Origin: Seminavis robusta
Lineage: Eukaryota; Bacillariophyta; Bacillariophyceae; Naviculales; Naviculaceae
DNA: 23,816 bases
Assembly: GCA_903772945.1 (NCBI GenBank)
Contig: CAICTM010001723.1
Coordinates: 1 to 23,816, forward strand
Direction: 5' to 3'
Positions within the stretch are counted from its first letter, which is position 1. Each line of letters starts with the position of its first letter. Of this stretch, positions 9,032 through 18,342 are shown one piece after another. The notes beneath the pieces are model-generated. The model saw nothing but the letters and a program-made list of their open reading frames with translations, made no database searches and was not told the origin of the DNA. Made by a program: the position numbers and the translations under genes.

Positions 9032-10609
9032 CTATCTTAGAATGTAATGCTCAGTAATGCTCAACAACAGCGGAACCAAAGAAAACAGCAATAGCTTTGA
9101 CAGCCAAAGCCTTCCATCGCTTGACGACAACTTTGAATCACCACTGGTACTAATCCTCTGAACATCCACAACTGTAACACTTGCTCCTCGGCAGGAAACC
9201 GCCGGGACAAAAGCAGCAGCACCACCATCACTACTCTCATCTTCTAGCAAATGATCCCGTAGATTGGAAATGGCCAGGATTGGTTTTTGGCCATTGACAG
9301 CAATGGATAAACTCCCATTGCTGCGATTTCGTGCGGACAAATCCAGGGTCATGGTGACACTGGATCCGGCATCAAATTTGGCCGCATTACCCAGTGGTCG
9401 ATGAACGGAGTCGGCATTGGAATATTCCGATCCGGTAATCCCCGAGACTCCCCAACAATTGTGCTGATCACCGCACAACTTGTTTGGGTTTACGAGAGTA
9501 CGTATTGTTGACTGTTTTGCCAGACCCAGCCAGACCAACGGAAAGGTTTCTTCCGAGCCGTCATCGTTGGTGGTGACTTGCCATCGGTACTTTTGCCCCA
9601 ACTCGAAGGCTACTCCTTGGAGAATGTCACTGTTCCAATCGTCACCCGTAGCAGTGAGAGTTTGGGATTTTGCGCCCTTCCATTCCCACATGCCAACAAC
9701 AACAGGAGGCTCATCGTGACAGGAAACTCGCTGTTTGGTTTCCGCTCCCTGCTGTTCCATTGCCTCGAGTACTTGGTCGCTTGTCACCAAACCGGACGCG
9801 CCAAGGGTGGTAGACAAGACATTTGGATCCACAAAATCCAGGTCGACAAAATCCCGAACCAAGGCTTTGACAGCATCACAGTGGTTTTCGTCTGCTTGTT
9901 CGGTGCAAGCAGCAGACCATGCCTGAATCAGGTTGAAAATGGCGGTATCGTCCAATAGATTGGCGTCTGAAAGAATGGCGTCTAGAACTTGTGAAGAAAT
10001 CTGCGAGAGTACAATTTCGTGGAATGCTTTTGTCTCGGAGAGTGTGTCCCAGCAAACGCCAATCAATTCCTCTGTGACCACGGGTCCATAGGGTTGTTGT
10101 TTGGACGCTGCCAAAACCGCCAATGCCACAGATGGTTCTACCAGCTGCAAGTCCATAAGGTATTTGTTGGCCTTTTGACAGAGGCCCGGTAAACCAAAGT
10201 AAATTGCTGCTTCTGTCAGTGACAGTAACGTCTGGAATTGTTCCATGTGACCCCAAATGCCACAAGAGTCTTGTTGGATGACAAAGGCACTGGTAGTGTT
10301 GGTATGGATATACTCGACAACTGCCTTGAGAATCTTGCCAGAAAATCCAATGGATACCACATTATCAGTAGACTCTTTGAATTGACAACCCTTTTTGAAC
10401 ATGGTCTTGAAGTAGTCACTCCGGACTGACAGGGCCATTCGATTGGCTCCAACCAAAACTCCATCAGTGCCTTTCAGAGACACATCATGGTATTCTTCAT
10501 CTGCCAACAGGGCGAACGCTTGGGAAAGAGGGACTTCCTGACTTTGGGGTAGCATGGTGGATGATTGGGCGTTGGTAGACATGGTGGACGACAGCGTTGT
10601 CATCGACAT
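9032..10609 (-). CDS. BTB/POZ protein with SPRY-like domain and C-terminal membrane tail (paralogue 2)
   Basis: 525 residues, homologous to the 4737-6314 product along almost its whole length. Shared landmarks are EVPLSQAFALLADEEYHDVS (25-44), SLKGTDG (44-50), the TEAAIYFGLPGLCQKA stretch (132-147), WLGLAKQ (360-366), CWGVSGITGSEYS (385-397), the MTLDLSARN stretch (420-428) and FVPAVSCRGA (467-476). Order: a Ser/Thr-rich leader (1-24), BTB (about 40-155), a BACK-like part (about 160-295), a SPRY-like beta module (about 308-485), and a hydrophobic tail (501-518) with only seven residues after it. This resembles a tail-anchored protein facing the cytosol. Compared with paralogue 1 the N-terminus is about 14 residues longer and the tail shorter, so the equal total length is coincidence. 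Three in-frame ATGs lie in the first ten codons; the outermost (10609) was used. Confidence 0.86.
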   Translation of the reverse strand: MSMTTLSSTMSTNAQSSTMLPQSQEVPLSQAFALLADEEYHDVSLKGTDGVLVGANRMALSVRSDYFKTMFKKGCQFKESTDNVVSIGFSGKILKAVVEYIHTNTTSAFVIQQDSCGIWGHMEQFQTLLSLTEAAIYFGLPGLCQKANKYLMDLQLVEPSVALAVLAASKQQPYGPVVTEELIGVCWDTLSETKAFHEIVLSQISSQVLDAILSDANLLDDTAIFNLIQAWSAACTEQADENHCDAVKALVRDFVDLDFVDPNVLSTTLGASGLVTSDQVLEAMEQQGAETKQRVSCHDEPPVVVGMWEWKGAKSQTLTATGDDWNSDILQGVAFELGQKYRWQVTTNDDGSEETFPLVWLGLAKQSTIRTLVNPNKLCGDQHNCWGVSGITGSEYSNADSVHRPLGNAAKFDAGSSVTMTLDLSARNRSNGSLSIAVNGQKPILAISNLRDHLLEDESSDGGAAAFVPAVSCRGASVTVVDVQRISTSGDSKLSSSDGRLWLSKLLLFSLVPLLLSITEHYILR

Positions 10610-11077
10610 TAGTGTAGACTAATGGAGGAGGAAGACCCAACTTTTGTTGTTGGTGGGACCATGCATGACTCTGGAAAGACACGGGAGAAACACGCAACCA
10701 GCAAACTCTGACACGGAACGGAAGCTGCCAATGGCCTGTTGCCAATGACAGTCGTACGACTACAATAAGACAGCAGAGAGACTCAAATTTTGTTCCTTCT
10801 AACGTTCGAGTTGTGCTCGCGTAACCGTTTGCGCGCACCTATTTGGTTCGTTTCTTGGAATTTCCGAAGAAAATTCAAACCTCCTCTCTTGCTTGTCTTC
10901 CGACAACGAGAAGCGTCACTTTTTTGCATTCATTCTTGTGGAGTCAAAAAGACCTTTGTTGTCTTGATTGTTGTTGTTGTGTGAGAGGCATCATCAGGCT
11001 ATCGGAGCCAAAGAAAGAGAGACAAGACGAACATTCCGACCAGGCAATCATAGTAGTATCTTGCAGAAGAGCCAACC
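10610..11077. promoter_or_regulatory. Divergent intergenic region between BTB paralogue 2 and the Cys-tail gene
   Basis: The 468 bp lies between two starts facing away from each other and should contain both promoters. A short TTG microsatellite lies near 10968-10980. No recognisable core promoter element is seen, and the call rests on gene layout. Confidence 0.35.
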
Positions 11078-12934
11078 ATGACCACGAATAATGACCTGCA
11101 TCAGCAACAGCACTACTCACCCCAAACCCCAACTTGGAGGACTCATCCACAACAGAGCAGCAACAGTATGAATGAAGCAGTATCAACTTCCCATCATCAC
11201 ACTCCCATTCGCTACGTCGACGAACGCACCAAAGCAGCCGGCCGCAAGGCAGAATTGGAAGCCTTGCGAAGACTCAATCAACTGACGGCTCGAAAGGCAG
11301 CGTTTTCCAATACGGCCATTTCACCGACATCCACCAATTTCTCCTCGTTTTTCCAACAACAAAAACAACGTCGATTGGCCGCCAAGCAATTGCGATTGGG
11401 TGCCATGACACAACTCCAACAGTTTCGACTCGATGCCAATGCGATTCAAATGATCAACAAGAGAACCCCTCGTCAACCACAGACACCCACTCAATCGGCA
11501 TATTCCCGCATGGCCCAAGTCGACTTTTTCGGAAGTCCGGAATGGAGACAGCGAAAGCAAGAAGCATTACGAAGACTACAGGCGTATAGACAACAAGTCG
11601 ACGTAGTGGCTACTGAAACTACAACTACGGATACTGGAGAATCCACCAATCTGCCAGACACGGAACAGTCTTCGCCATTGGAGGAAACAGAAATATTGGT
11701 GGTGAACAACAACGACCATCATCAGAGCCACAATCAGGAGGAAGAAGAAGAAGAGGATCCCACCGTCACACATTTGGACTCTCTCTTGCTCGTACACTCG
11801 GAACTCAAGGGATTCTTCACCACCGATGGTGACTCCATGGAGGACCACCCTCAGGAGCAAGAGGACAACCTTGTGGTGGACAACAACTACCACTCGGAAG
11901 CAACAATCCACACTCCTTCTTGCAAGGATGTCAGCAACAGCAATAGTAACCACCATTATGAATTCAATGACGAAAAGAAGGAAGAAATGGTGATGGACAA
12001 CGAGGAACAAGGTGGAACATCGTTTCTAGAATCGGCTCAGGATATGATTGCCCAATGTGAAGCTTTGTTGGCCGCCACTAGTCATACAGAAGAAGAAGAG
12101 CCAACCAAATCGGACGATGATGGAAGCGTTGAACTCACCACCAACAAGAGCCACGCCTCCAACCATGACACACCCAAAGAACGATCGTCTCCAACCGGAT
12201 ATGATTGTGTCGCAAGCTCCACCATTGAAGATCACATGAACTCTATTATGGCCATGCAAGCATCCCTGTCATTCTCCAGGCATACCCCGAGCACTGGCAG
12301 TCCCTGTATCTCGCGGGCGGACACGGCATCCACCAATGCACTCGATAATACCACCAATGGACACTTGATCATGACACCACAAACATTTAATAGTCCACAA
12401 CAACAACCACCACCTCCAACAACCGAAGAGGACCAACAAGAAGAGCCACCACCCGTCGCCGGAACATTTTGCGAAGACGACGCTTCTGGAATTAGTTCCA
12501 TTGGATCGTCCATGGAACAGACGACCGTTCCTCGTGGTGCCGCCACTACGTTGAGTCGAGCATCCAGTGCGTCGTCCTTGAGTTCCTTTTGGCATCTCGA
12601 CGATCCACCGGAGGACACCAAAAGCACAGCGACCGGCGACACGAATAGCCACAAGAAGAAGAAGGACAAGTACAGTCAGTTGATTTGCAATTCGGAACAA
12701 TATCTACCCAACTTGCACTCCACAAAGGGAGCGTGTGAACGATGCTTTGCCATGGCATCCACTGCCGAAAAGGCCAAATTCCGAAAAAACGGGAGACATG
12801 TCCGCATCATGGTGATTCGGGGAGGATGTCATCGAGATTGCACTGCCTATCCTCGCACAGCCGACGAACCACCTGTTCGGCTCTGTCGCAAGTGTTATTT
12901 TGATTGTCATCGAGCTCCCAAAAAGAAGAGGTAG
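11078..12934 (+). CDS. Low-complexity protein with Cys-rich, probably zinc-binding C-terminal domain
   Basis: 618 residues, family not recognised. About 530 residues are low complexity and probably disordered: Gln/His-rich at the start, two basic helical stretches (about 46-75 and 152-172), then acidic Glu/Asp-, Asn/His- and Ser/Thr/Pro-rich parts including a Glu run near 219-225 and a Pro run near 446. The ordered part is the C-terminal 88 residues. Its cysteines sit at 537, 553, 556, 584, 588, 603, 606 and 610, as CERC, CHRDC and CRKCYFDCH, with a Lys/Arg tail. Paired Cys/His spacing suggests one or two metal sites; no catalytic motif is seen. The basic end and disordered acidic body would suit a nuclear or nucleic-acid-associated factor, but this is inference. 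The first ATG of the open frame was used; no intron is evident. Confidence 0.75.
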   Translation: MTTNNDLHQQQHYSPQTPTWRTHPQQSSNSMNEAVSTSHHHTPIRYVDERTKAAGRKAELEALRRLNQLTARKAAFSNTAISPTSTNFSSFFQQQKQRRLAAKQLRLGAMTQLQQFRLDANAIQMINKRTPRQPQTPTQSAYSRMAQVDFFGSPEWRQRKQEALRRLQAYRQQVDVVATETTTTDTGESTNLPDTEQSSPLEETEILVVNNNDHHQSHNQEEEEEEDPTVTHLDSLLLVHSELKGFFTTDGDSMEDHPQEQEDNLVVDNNYHSEATIHTPSCKDVSNSNSNHHYEFNDEKKEEMVMDNEEQGGTSFLESAQDMIAQCEALLAATSHTEEEEPTKSDDDGSVELTTNKSHASNHDTPKERSSPTGYDCVASSTIEDHMNSIMAMQASLSFSRHTPSTGSPCISRADTASTNALDNTTNGHLIMTPQTFNSPQQQPPPPTTEEDQQEEPPPVAGTFCEDDASGISSIGSSMEQTTVPRGAATTLSRASSASSLSSFWHLDDPPEDTKSTATGDTNSHKKKKDKYSQLICNSEQYLPNLHSTKGACERCFAMASTAEKAKFRKNGRHVRIMVIRGGCHRDCTAYPRTADEPPVRLCRKCYFDCHRAPKKKR

Positions 12935-13240
12935 AACGCAGACAAAAAGTTAATATAAAAACTGCTATTACTGTTGTTAGATTGAATGAGAATCACTCTG
13001 TATACATGTTGAGGAGAGCGATGAATGGAATGCAAAAGCAGGCGTCAATAGAATGGAACCATGTAGGCCTCTTGGAGGAGTTGGAAAGAAGGTACATCTT
13101 TGTAACCGACAACGAATGGAATACAAAAGCAGGCTTCAGTAGTGCCGAAGAATGGAACCGTATATGGCTCTTGGAGGACTCCGAAAGAAGATAGCGGCCG
13201 GCCGCAGCTGAATCATTATGACTTTCGGGAATGAGATCGC
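12935..13240. other. Convergent intergenic region containing a degenerate duplication
   Basis: This is the 3' flank of the Cys-tail gene, facing the stop of the next minus-strand gene. It contains the duplicated segment described separately and a 12-bp perfect palindrome GCGGCCGGCCGC at 13194-13205. An open frame across it (12904-13194, overlapping the end of the Cys-tail gene) is probably not coding. Confidence 0.5.
13023..13190. repeat. Imperfect two-copy direct repeat (about 70 bp units)
   Basis: Positions 13023-13091 recur at 13114-13190 with substitutions and a short insertion. Shared blocks are GAATGGAAT-CAAAAGCAGGC, AGAATGGAACC and CTCTTGGAGGA, ending in GAAAGAAG. The copies are offset by 91 bp and fall in different reading frames, so the duplication is at DNA level rather than a protein repeat. 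Confidence 0.8.
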
Positions 13241-14854
13241 TTAAGCTTCTTCCACTTGTTGGCAGCACATGGTCCGCGTTTGGTCGGCAGCCGCCTCATC
13301 ACACCACAAGCTCGGGTTTTCACGAAGCAAACTGTAATTCAAGCTGACAATGTCAAAACCAAACCTCGACTTGTCAGAGTTTGGATTTTTGCTTCTGATA
13401 CACGAGGCATCTGCGTTGGTTTTGCCAATGCTATCCTGTGGCACCGGTGCCAGCACTTTCACCAATTCATACATGTTCTCTCGCGCTTGCTTTCGTCCAA
13501 GCAAATTGAGGTCTTGAAGGTACTTCGCTTTGCGGATCAGATTCATGTTGGATTTATCTTTCAGCCAAGAAGCACCCGAAGGGAACCTAGGTTCCGCCGA
13601 TGTCAAGCTTGTGCTTCGACCCAACAATGACACAAGAGCTTCGAGTGCATCTTGATACTCCTGGCCACTGTGGCATAGGAAACATGTTTTGAACTCCTCC
13701 AACGAAGAACCGTGGCTCTCGACGGCTTGAAAAAATGACATTGGCTCAACTCGAAACCAACAATGCAAAATGATCTTTTTCAGACCAGGATTGCGCTGGA
13801 TCAACCCAGCAATAGGACTTGAAATGTCCCTGGATCCCAAATGATCATCTTCATAATAGAATGACAACCCTTTCGTACCATCGCCAGGAAAGGTGATGTG
13901 AAGCTCTACTAGACTTGTTGACGGGAGTGCCGCAAGCCTGTCTGCCAATGCGAGTGACATTGCACGCATGCGATGATGCTTTTTCGGCAGATAGAGCTTC
14001 AGGATCTTGATTGTTTGAGCATTCTTTGTCCATGTTTCCATGATCTCCTCAAAGATTTCGGAGAAGTTTAAGCCTTCTCCGAAGGCAACATCAATTCGAC
14101 TTAGTGATAGTTTTTTTAGGAGCGTCGATACAATGTTACAGTCGCTCCACGATTGACATTCAGCCTCAAGGCAGTCCAGACCAGAGCTAATGACTTTCTC
14201 AGTTAGGTATGCCGTCACGTCGTTCTCGTTACAACCCTTCATCGATGAGCGCAACAGTTCTACTGCTCTTGCTTTATCAAACGTTAGCGCTGTTCCAGAG
14301 TGTTCGAAGGTCGCTTGGAAAAGACTTTGAACATCGGCCAAGCTCGCTGGATAGTTCGATGACACCAATGCAAAGATCGGGAGCATTTTGCAGTTAGCAT
14401 GCCCTGATCGGGCACCGTCGAGGAGTTGGAGTCGAGACTCAACGGAGGTCTCCATTGGAAACTGCTTTACAAGGTAGTCAAGGACACCAGGGCATCGTTT
14501 CATTTCCACAAAGGGAAGGGCACATGCAAAGAAGAGGGGACGATTGTTTAACAGATACACAGGATCAAGCAACGCTGCTTTGTGTGTCTCAATAAAGGAT
14601 TGCAAAACCTTCAACGGGGGCCCACATTTAAGGAGCAAGAGCAGGGGTGTCAAGCGAATACCCTCCGTGAGATTGAAAGAAGACTTCCGAAACTTGCAGA
14701 TGAAGCCACGTGAAACCAGTGCTGGGTGGCTCCCGCAAATGCTGATGATCTTTTCCAAGCGCCAACGATTGTATTGGTATATCGCTGGTAGCGGTTTTGC
14801 CAAATCATTCGCAAGTCGCTTTGATGCATCTTCCAGGGCTTTTCGATCCCCCAT
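13241..14854 (-). CDS. Unknown protein with helical/ankyrin-like N-terminus and LRR-like C-terminal half
   Basis: 537 residues from the ATG at 14854, the first ATG in a frame open further upstream (to 14977, where the only start is GTG). The N-terminal part (about 20-135) alternates short helices and turns in an ankyrin-like manner: LTPLLLLLKCGPPLKVLQSF (68-87), then NNRPLFFACALPFVEMKRCP (103-122). Residues 280-420 contain leucine-spaced elements (IKILKLYLP, LVELHITFP, LKKIILHC, LEEFKTCFL) like the strand-turn pattern of RNI/LRR proteins. The C-terminus ends with a LLRENPSLWC motif (509-518). There is no transmembrane segment or catalytic motif. It may be a scaffold or recognition protein. 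Domain assignments are by eye and weak; that it is a coding gene is more secure. Confidence 0.65.
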   Translation of the reverse strand: MGDRKALEDASKRLANDLAKPLPAIYQYNRWRLEKIISICGSHPALVSRGFICKFRKSSFNLTEGIRLTPLLLLLKCGPPLKVLQSFIETHKAALLDPVYLLNNRPLFFACALPFVEMKRCPGVLDYLVKQFPMETSVESRLQLLDGARSGHANCKMLPIFALVSSNYPASLADVQSLFQATFEHSGTALTFDKARAVELLRSSMKGCNENDVTAYLTEKVISSGLDCLEAECQSWSDCNIVSTLLKKLSLSRIDVAFGEGLNFSEIFEEIMETWTKNAQTIKILKLYLPKKHHRMRAMSLALADRLAALPSTSLVELHITFPGDGTKGLSFYYEDDHLGSRDISSPIAGLIQRNPGLKKIILHCWFRVEPMSFFQAVESHGSSLEEFKTCFLCHSGQEYQDALEALVSLLGRSTSLTSAEPRFPSGASWLKDKSNMNLIRKAKYLQDLNLLGRKQARENMYELVKVLAPVPQDSIGKTNADASCIRSKNPNSDKSRFGFDIVSLNYSLLRENPSLWCDEAAADQTRTMCCQQVEEA

Positions 14855-15280
14855 GATGCCTTTTTCAGAGCGTCTCCGTAACAAAAAGACGCAATGATAT
14901 CTGCGTTTAATGAACCAAAAACCGCCGACAAATACAACACTGTGGTGGAGGAAGGATGTGGCAGACGGAGAACCCACAGTTTGGTTGGATCGTAGTGCTT
15001 GATGCCTCTCGCGGGAGTCGTCAGTTGCGTGTATGCAGTGTCCTTCGTTTCTGTGGTCTTATCTTGCGGGAGCCGTTGATTGTACTGGTGGGAAAGAGAA
15101 AGTTTTCGCCTGTATAGACGCAGGCGAAGCTGGCCCAACTGTGGAGTCCCACGTTCGTCTGATCAGGCTGCAGCGTTTGTGCATTCTGCTTTGCACGCAA
15201 CCGTTCAATCCCTCAACCATACATCATGGCTCTGCCCCCACACCCTAGCCACTACCCCCACACCCTAGCCAGTACCCCGC
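14855..15280. other. Intergenic region with a 20-bp tandem repeat
   Basis: This is the 5' side of the unknown minus-strand gene and the 3' side of the kinase, so it holds a promoter and a 3' untranslated region. Apart from the short C-rich tandem repeat at 15235-15278, nothing is recognised. Plus-strand open frames here lack any recognisable motif. Confidence 0.45.
15235..15278. repeat. 20-bp tandem repeat, two copies plus a partial third
   Basis: The unit CCCCCACACCCTAGCCACTA (15235-15254) repeats at 15255-15274 with one substitution and begins a third copy. It lies just beyond the kinase stop codon, probably in its 3' untranslated region. Confidence 0.9.
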
Positions 15281-18200
15281 CTAACCACTGTAATCTGCCT
15301 TTGCACTGCCGCTGATTCCGTATTCCATCCACAGAGCACTCAATGCGTTCAGATCCACTGGTTTGTGGAGGACTTCATTAGCACCACATGCTTTGAAGTG
15401 GGCAATGTCCTCTGGCAGAACGTTTCCTGTGATCCCAACGACAAACGAATCACATCCTGCCTTTCGTAGCCTCTTGACAGCATCGGGACCATTCATTACT
15501 GGCATTAGGAAATCCAAGAGAATCGTGTCAAAGTATGGAGCTTCGGCTCCCGTACCATCTCCCAAAACCTTTTGCACGGCCTCGGCTCCGTCCTGTGCTT
15601 CGTCGCAAATGTGTCCACGTCGTTCCAACATTCGTCGTAACAGCTTTCGATTGGTCGCCGCATCGTCCACCACCAGAATCCGTAGCGGTTCGAAAATCTT
15701 CTTTTCGCTTTGGAGCTCGTCATCGGTTTTGGAAGAATCCGATTCGGCTTGAGTGGGATCCGATCGTACCCGCAATTTCTGCACCAAATTGTCGGGAAGA
15801 TTATCGTCGGGAATGTAGTGGAGAGGGAGTTGCATGATAAAGGTGGATCCTTTGCCAATCCCTTCCGATTCGGCTGTCAGCAAGCCACCGTGTTGGGCCA
15901 TAATCTCCTTGGCAATGTACATGCCCAAACCGGACCCGTTTCCTTTCTGCAAGGCATTGACGTTGAATTGGACTCCCGCCGCAAAGACAGTGTCTAGCTG
16001 TTCTTCTGTCATTCCTTCGCCCGTGTCGTGGACGGTAACTTCAATTAACCCCATGGGTTTAGCAGTGACGGCGGAACCATTCGAGAGGGCCACAGTGTCC
16101 TCGGCGGCGTCCTTGGAGGTGGTCGGCGATGGTATCCATTTGGCACCGACCGTGATCGTTCCGCCTTCCTTTGTAAACTTGAGAGCATTGCTGTGCGTGG
16201 TGGGAGGCGATTGATTGTGGGAGACAAGCGAGCGAAAGGAGAGATTGAGAGAATGCACAAGCAACATCACTCGCATTGCACAGTCTGTAGTGACGAACGA
16301 CAGAAACCTAAACATGTTCTTACCTGAGAAGATTTCGAAAGACTTGTGAGATTCTCGCTTCATCCCCAATGACTCTTCGTTCGAGCATGGCCAAGGGCAA
16401 ATCGTTGGCCGTCTTTTGTCCATTTTCAACATCATCGCCTTGCAGCATTCCACCACACAAGTCCAATTGCAAATCAATCGTCTTGGCATCGGCCGGTACT
16501 TTGAATCCATTGACGGTCTGTTCCAATTCCTGCCAAATGTTGAGTACGGACAAGTCCAGTTTCAAGGATTTGGTTTCGATCTTGTCATAGTTCAAAAAGT
16601 CATTGAGAACGCCCACCGCGGCATGGGCCGAGAGTAGAATATCCTCGGAGAGTTGCAAGACACTGGCTTGTACGGCCGCTTGATCATCCGATTCTTGCGG
16701 CTTTTGCTCTACTGGTACTGGCGGAGGGGGCGCCGCAATGGCGAACAGAGGCTTGACTTGTTCCTTCTGTTGTGGTGCCGCAACAGTCGTATTGCTGCTG
16801 CTGCTGCTTCCAAATGCCCGTTGCAGATCTTCTTGGAGCAGTTTCAACCCCATGCACACCGTGTTGAGTGGTGTTCTGACTTCATGCGATACATATCGCA
16901 TAAACTCTCGTTTGGCTTCCAAGAGGGAACCCTTTTCTTGAATCTTTTTGTGATTGAGACAATCAAATAGTAGGAACAGGAGTGATGTAAAGATGATGAT
17001 GAGGACAACTCCAAACGCCGCCACGGACGGATTCTTGGTCCGATACGTGTCAAACATTTCATCCGTGGGATAGAGTGTCAGCGTATACGAGAATCCACCT
17101 CGGTCATCAAACGCATCTTGGGTCAGTGAAATGGATCGTTGATAGGGATTCCATTTGTTGCCTTCGTACGAGTGTCGATTGCCTTCTCCCAAAAAGATGG
17201 TTTCTCCTTGTTGCACCGTGTAGGAAAAGGATTGATTGGCGGTGGAAATGACCATGTCAATCCCCGAGACTTGATCGGAGAAAATGTTGGTGAGTGTTTC
17301 CTGCCACTGAATGGCACCGGAAATAAAGCCCGTCAACTGATAGAATAGAATAGAAAAGGGGTTGCAAGTGGAGAAGAAGAAAGAGAGTTTGAGTGACAAG
17401 CCAAGACATGGCAGCACCCATCAGGTTGAGAGAGAGCTTGACTCTTACCTTGGATCGATTGTGTTTGGGCGAAATGGGTTGATAAATGTACGCCGACGGT
17501 TGACCACTTCCGGAAATGATAAAACTGGAAATGACACTACAGTCCGTGGTACTATTGCCATCGCTAGTAGCAAAACAATCCATCATACGATCCATCGTCG
17601 GACCGCGTCCTCGATCATTGCGAATGTTGCGCATAATGACAGAACCATTGCCATTGTTGTGTTGGACCATGGGGGACAAGTACGTGTACTTGGACGTATT
17701 GACGTAGGCGCCAACAAGCGGATCAAAGTAGCGTCCATCGCGATCGGGAAACTTGCCTCCGTCACTCATATTGGCTTGTCCGTAAATGCCGGGCAGACCA
17801 ATGTTATGGTCCGGTCCAAACGTTGCGTTGAAATAGTTGTAGGCAAACGCTTCAAATCGCTCGTACTCCTCGCCCGGTTGAATGAGTGGACAGAATCCCA
17901 TGGCCCGTCCATCACTGGCTTGAATCAAATCGGTGGCAATCTCTTCATAGCCTTCCAACAAGACAAACGGCCATTCGTTGGCATATGGAAATCGATTGGA
18001 AAGGATCGATGCCATGACTTTGGCACCGCGGGTCTTGTGAATGGTCTCTTGTTTCGCCGCTTGTAATGCCCGATCGGCAATCGATTCGTACTGTTGCGTC
18101 GCCAATTCCGTTTCACTATTGGAAATGATATTGTGCGCAAAGTATCCCAAAATGGCGGCACTGGCGGCCAAACAACTCAAAAACAAAATGCGACCCGTCC

Positions 18201-18342
18201 AAATCGATGGAAAGAAACAGCTCTTCTTCTTTTTCTTGGTGCGACGAGCACGAGCGGCGGTGCTGCAAGACGAGGATCCTGTGCGGTCCCGGCTCCGGCT
18301 GCTGGTCCGGCTGCGGCTGCTAGTGGCGGTGCTATTGTTCAT
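15281..18342 (-). CDS. CHASE-domain hybrid histidine kinase with receiver domain (three exons)
   Basis: Joining 18342-17449, 17336-16324 and 16190-15281 gives 2817 nt, an intact frame of 938 residues. ATG 18342 is used because the codon further out is TTG. Order: basic Ser/Arg/Lys-rich N-terminus; transmembrane helix (about 51-70); a CHASE-like extracellular sensor (about 75-400) with the YIYQPIS...LTGFISGAI core across exon junction 1; second transmembrane helix (about 403-425); HisKA with YVSHEVRTPL (446-455), phospho-acceptor H449; HATPase_c with the N box around FRNLLSNALKF (631-641), DTGEGM (691-696) and GNGSGLGM (719-726); and a receiver domain with acidic pair D811-D812, phospho-acceptor D862 in LLDFLMP, and K912. 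It should sense an external small molecule and relay phosphate from His to Asp; the ligand is unknown. A 45-50-residue Ser/Pro/Gln-rich insertion separates the two HisKA helices. No separate phosphotransfer protein is nearby. Confidence 0.92.
16191..16323 (-). other. Intron 2 of the hybrid kinase (133 nt)
   Basis: Donor CTCAG|GTAAGAAC (exon ends at 16324) and acceptor GCACAG|CAATG (exon resumes at 16190). Splicing splits a Ser codon (AG|C) and restores the continuous HATPase N-box motif RNLLSNALKF. Read-through would stop immediately at TAA. Confidence 0.93.
17337..17448 (-). other. Intron 1 of the hybrid kinase (112 nt)
   Basis: Donor TCCAAG|GTAAGAGT (exon ends at 17449) and acceptor TATCAG|TTGACG (exon resumes at 17336), in phase 0. 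Joining gives NRSK-LTGFISGAI, which keeps the end of the CHASE-like domain in one frame. The final coding length is divisible by three. Confidence 0.92.

Noticed and set aside
12232..12700. Two overlapping minus-strand frames of about 145 codons
   Set aside because: Shadows of the biased, low-complexity Cys-tail gene on the opposite strand.
12904..13194. 96-codon frame overlapping the end of the Cys-tail gene
   Set aside because: It spans a DNA duplication whose two copies are read in different frames, and it starts inside another gene.
17362..18066. 234-codon plus-strand open frame
   Set aside because: It lies wholly antisense to kinase exon 1 and intron 1, where the minus strand encodes a recognisable CHASE domain; its own translation has no motif.
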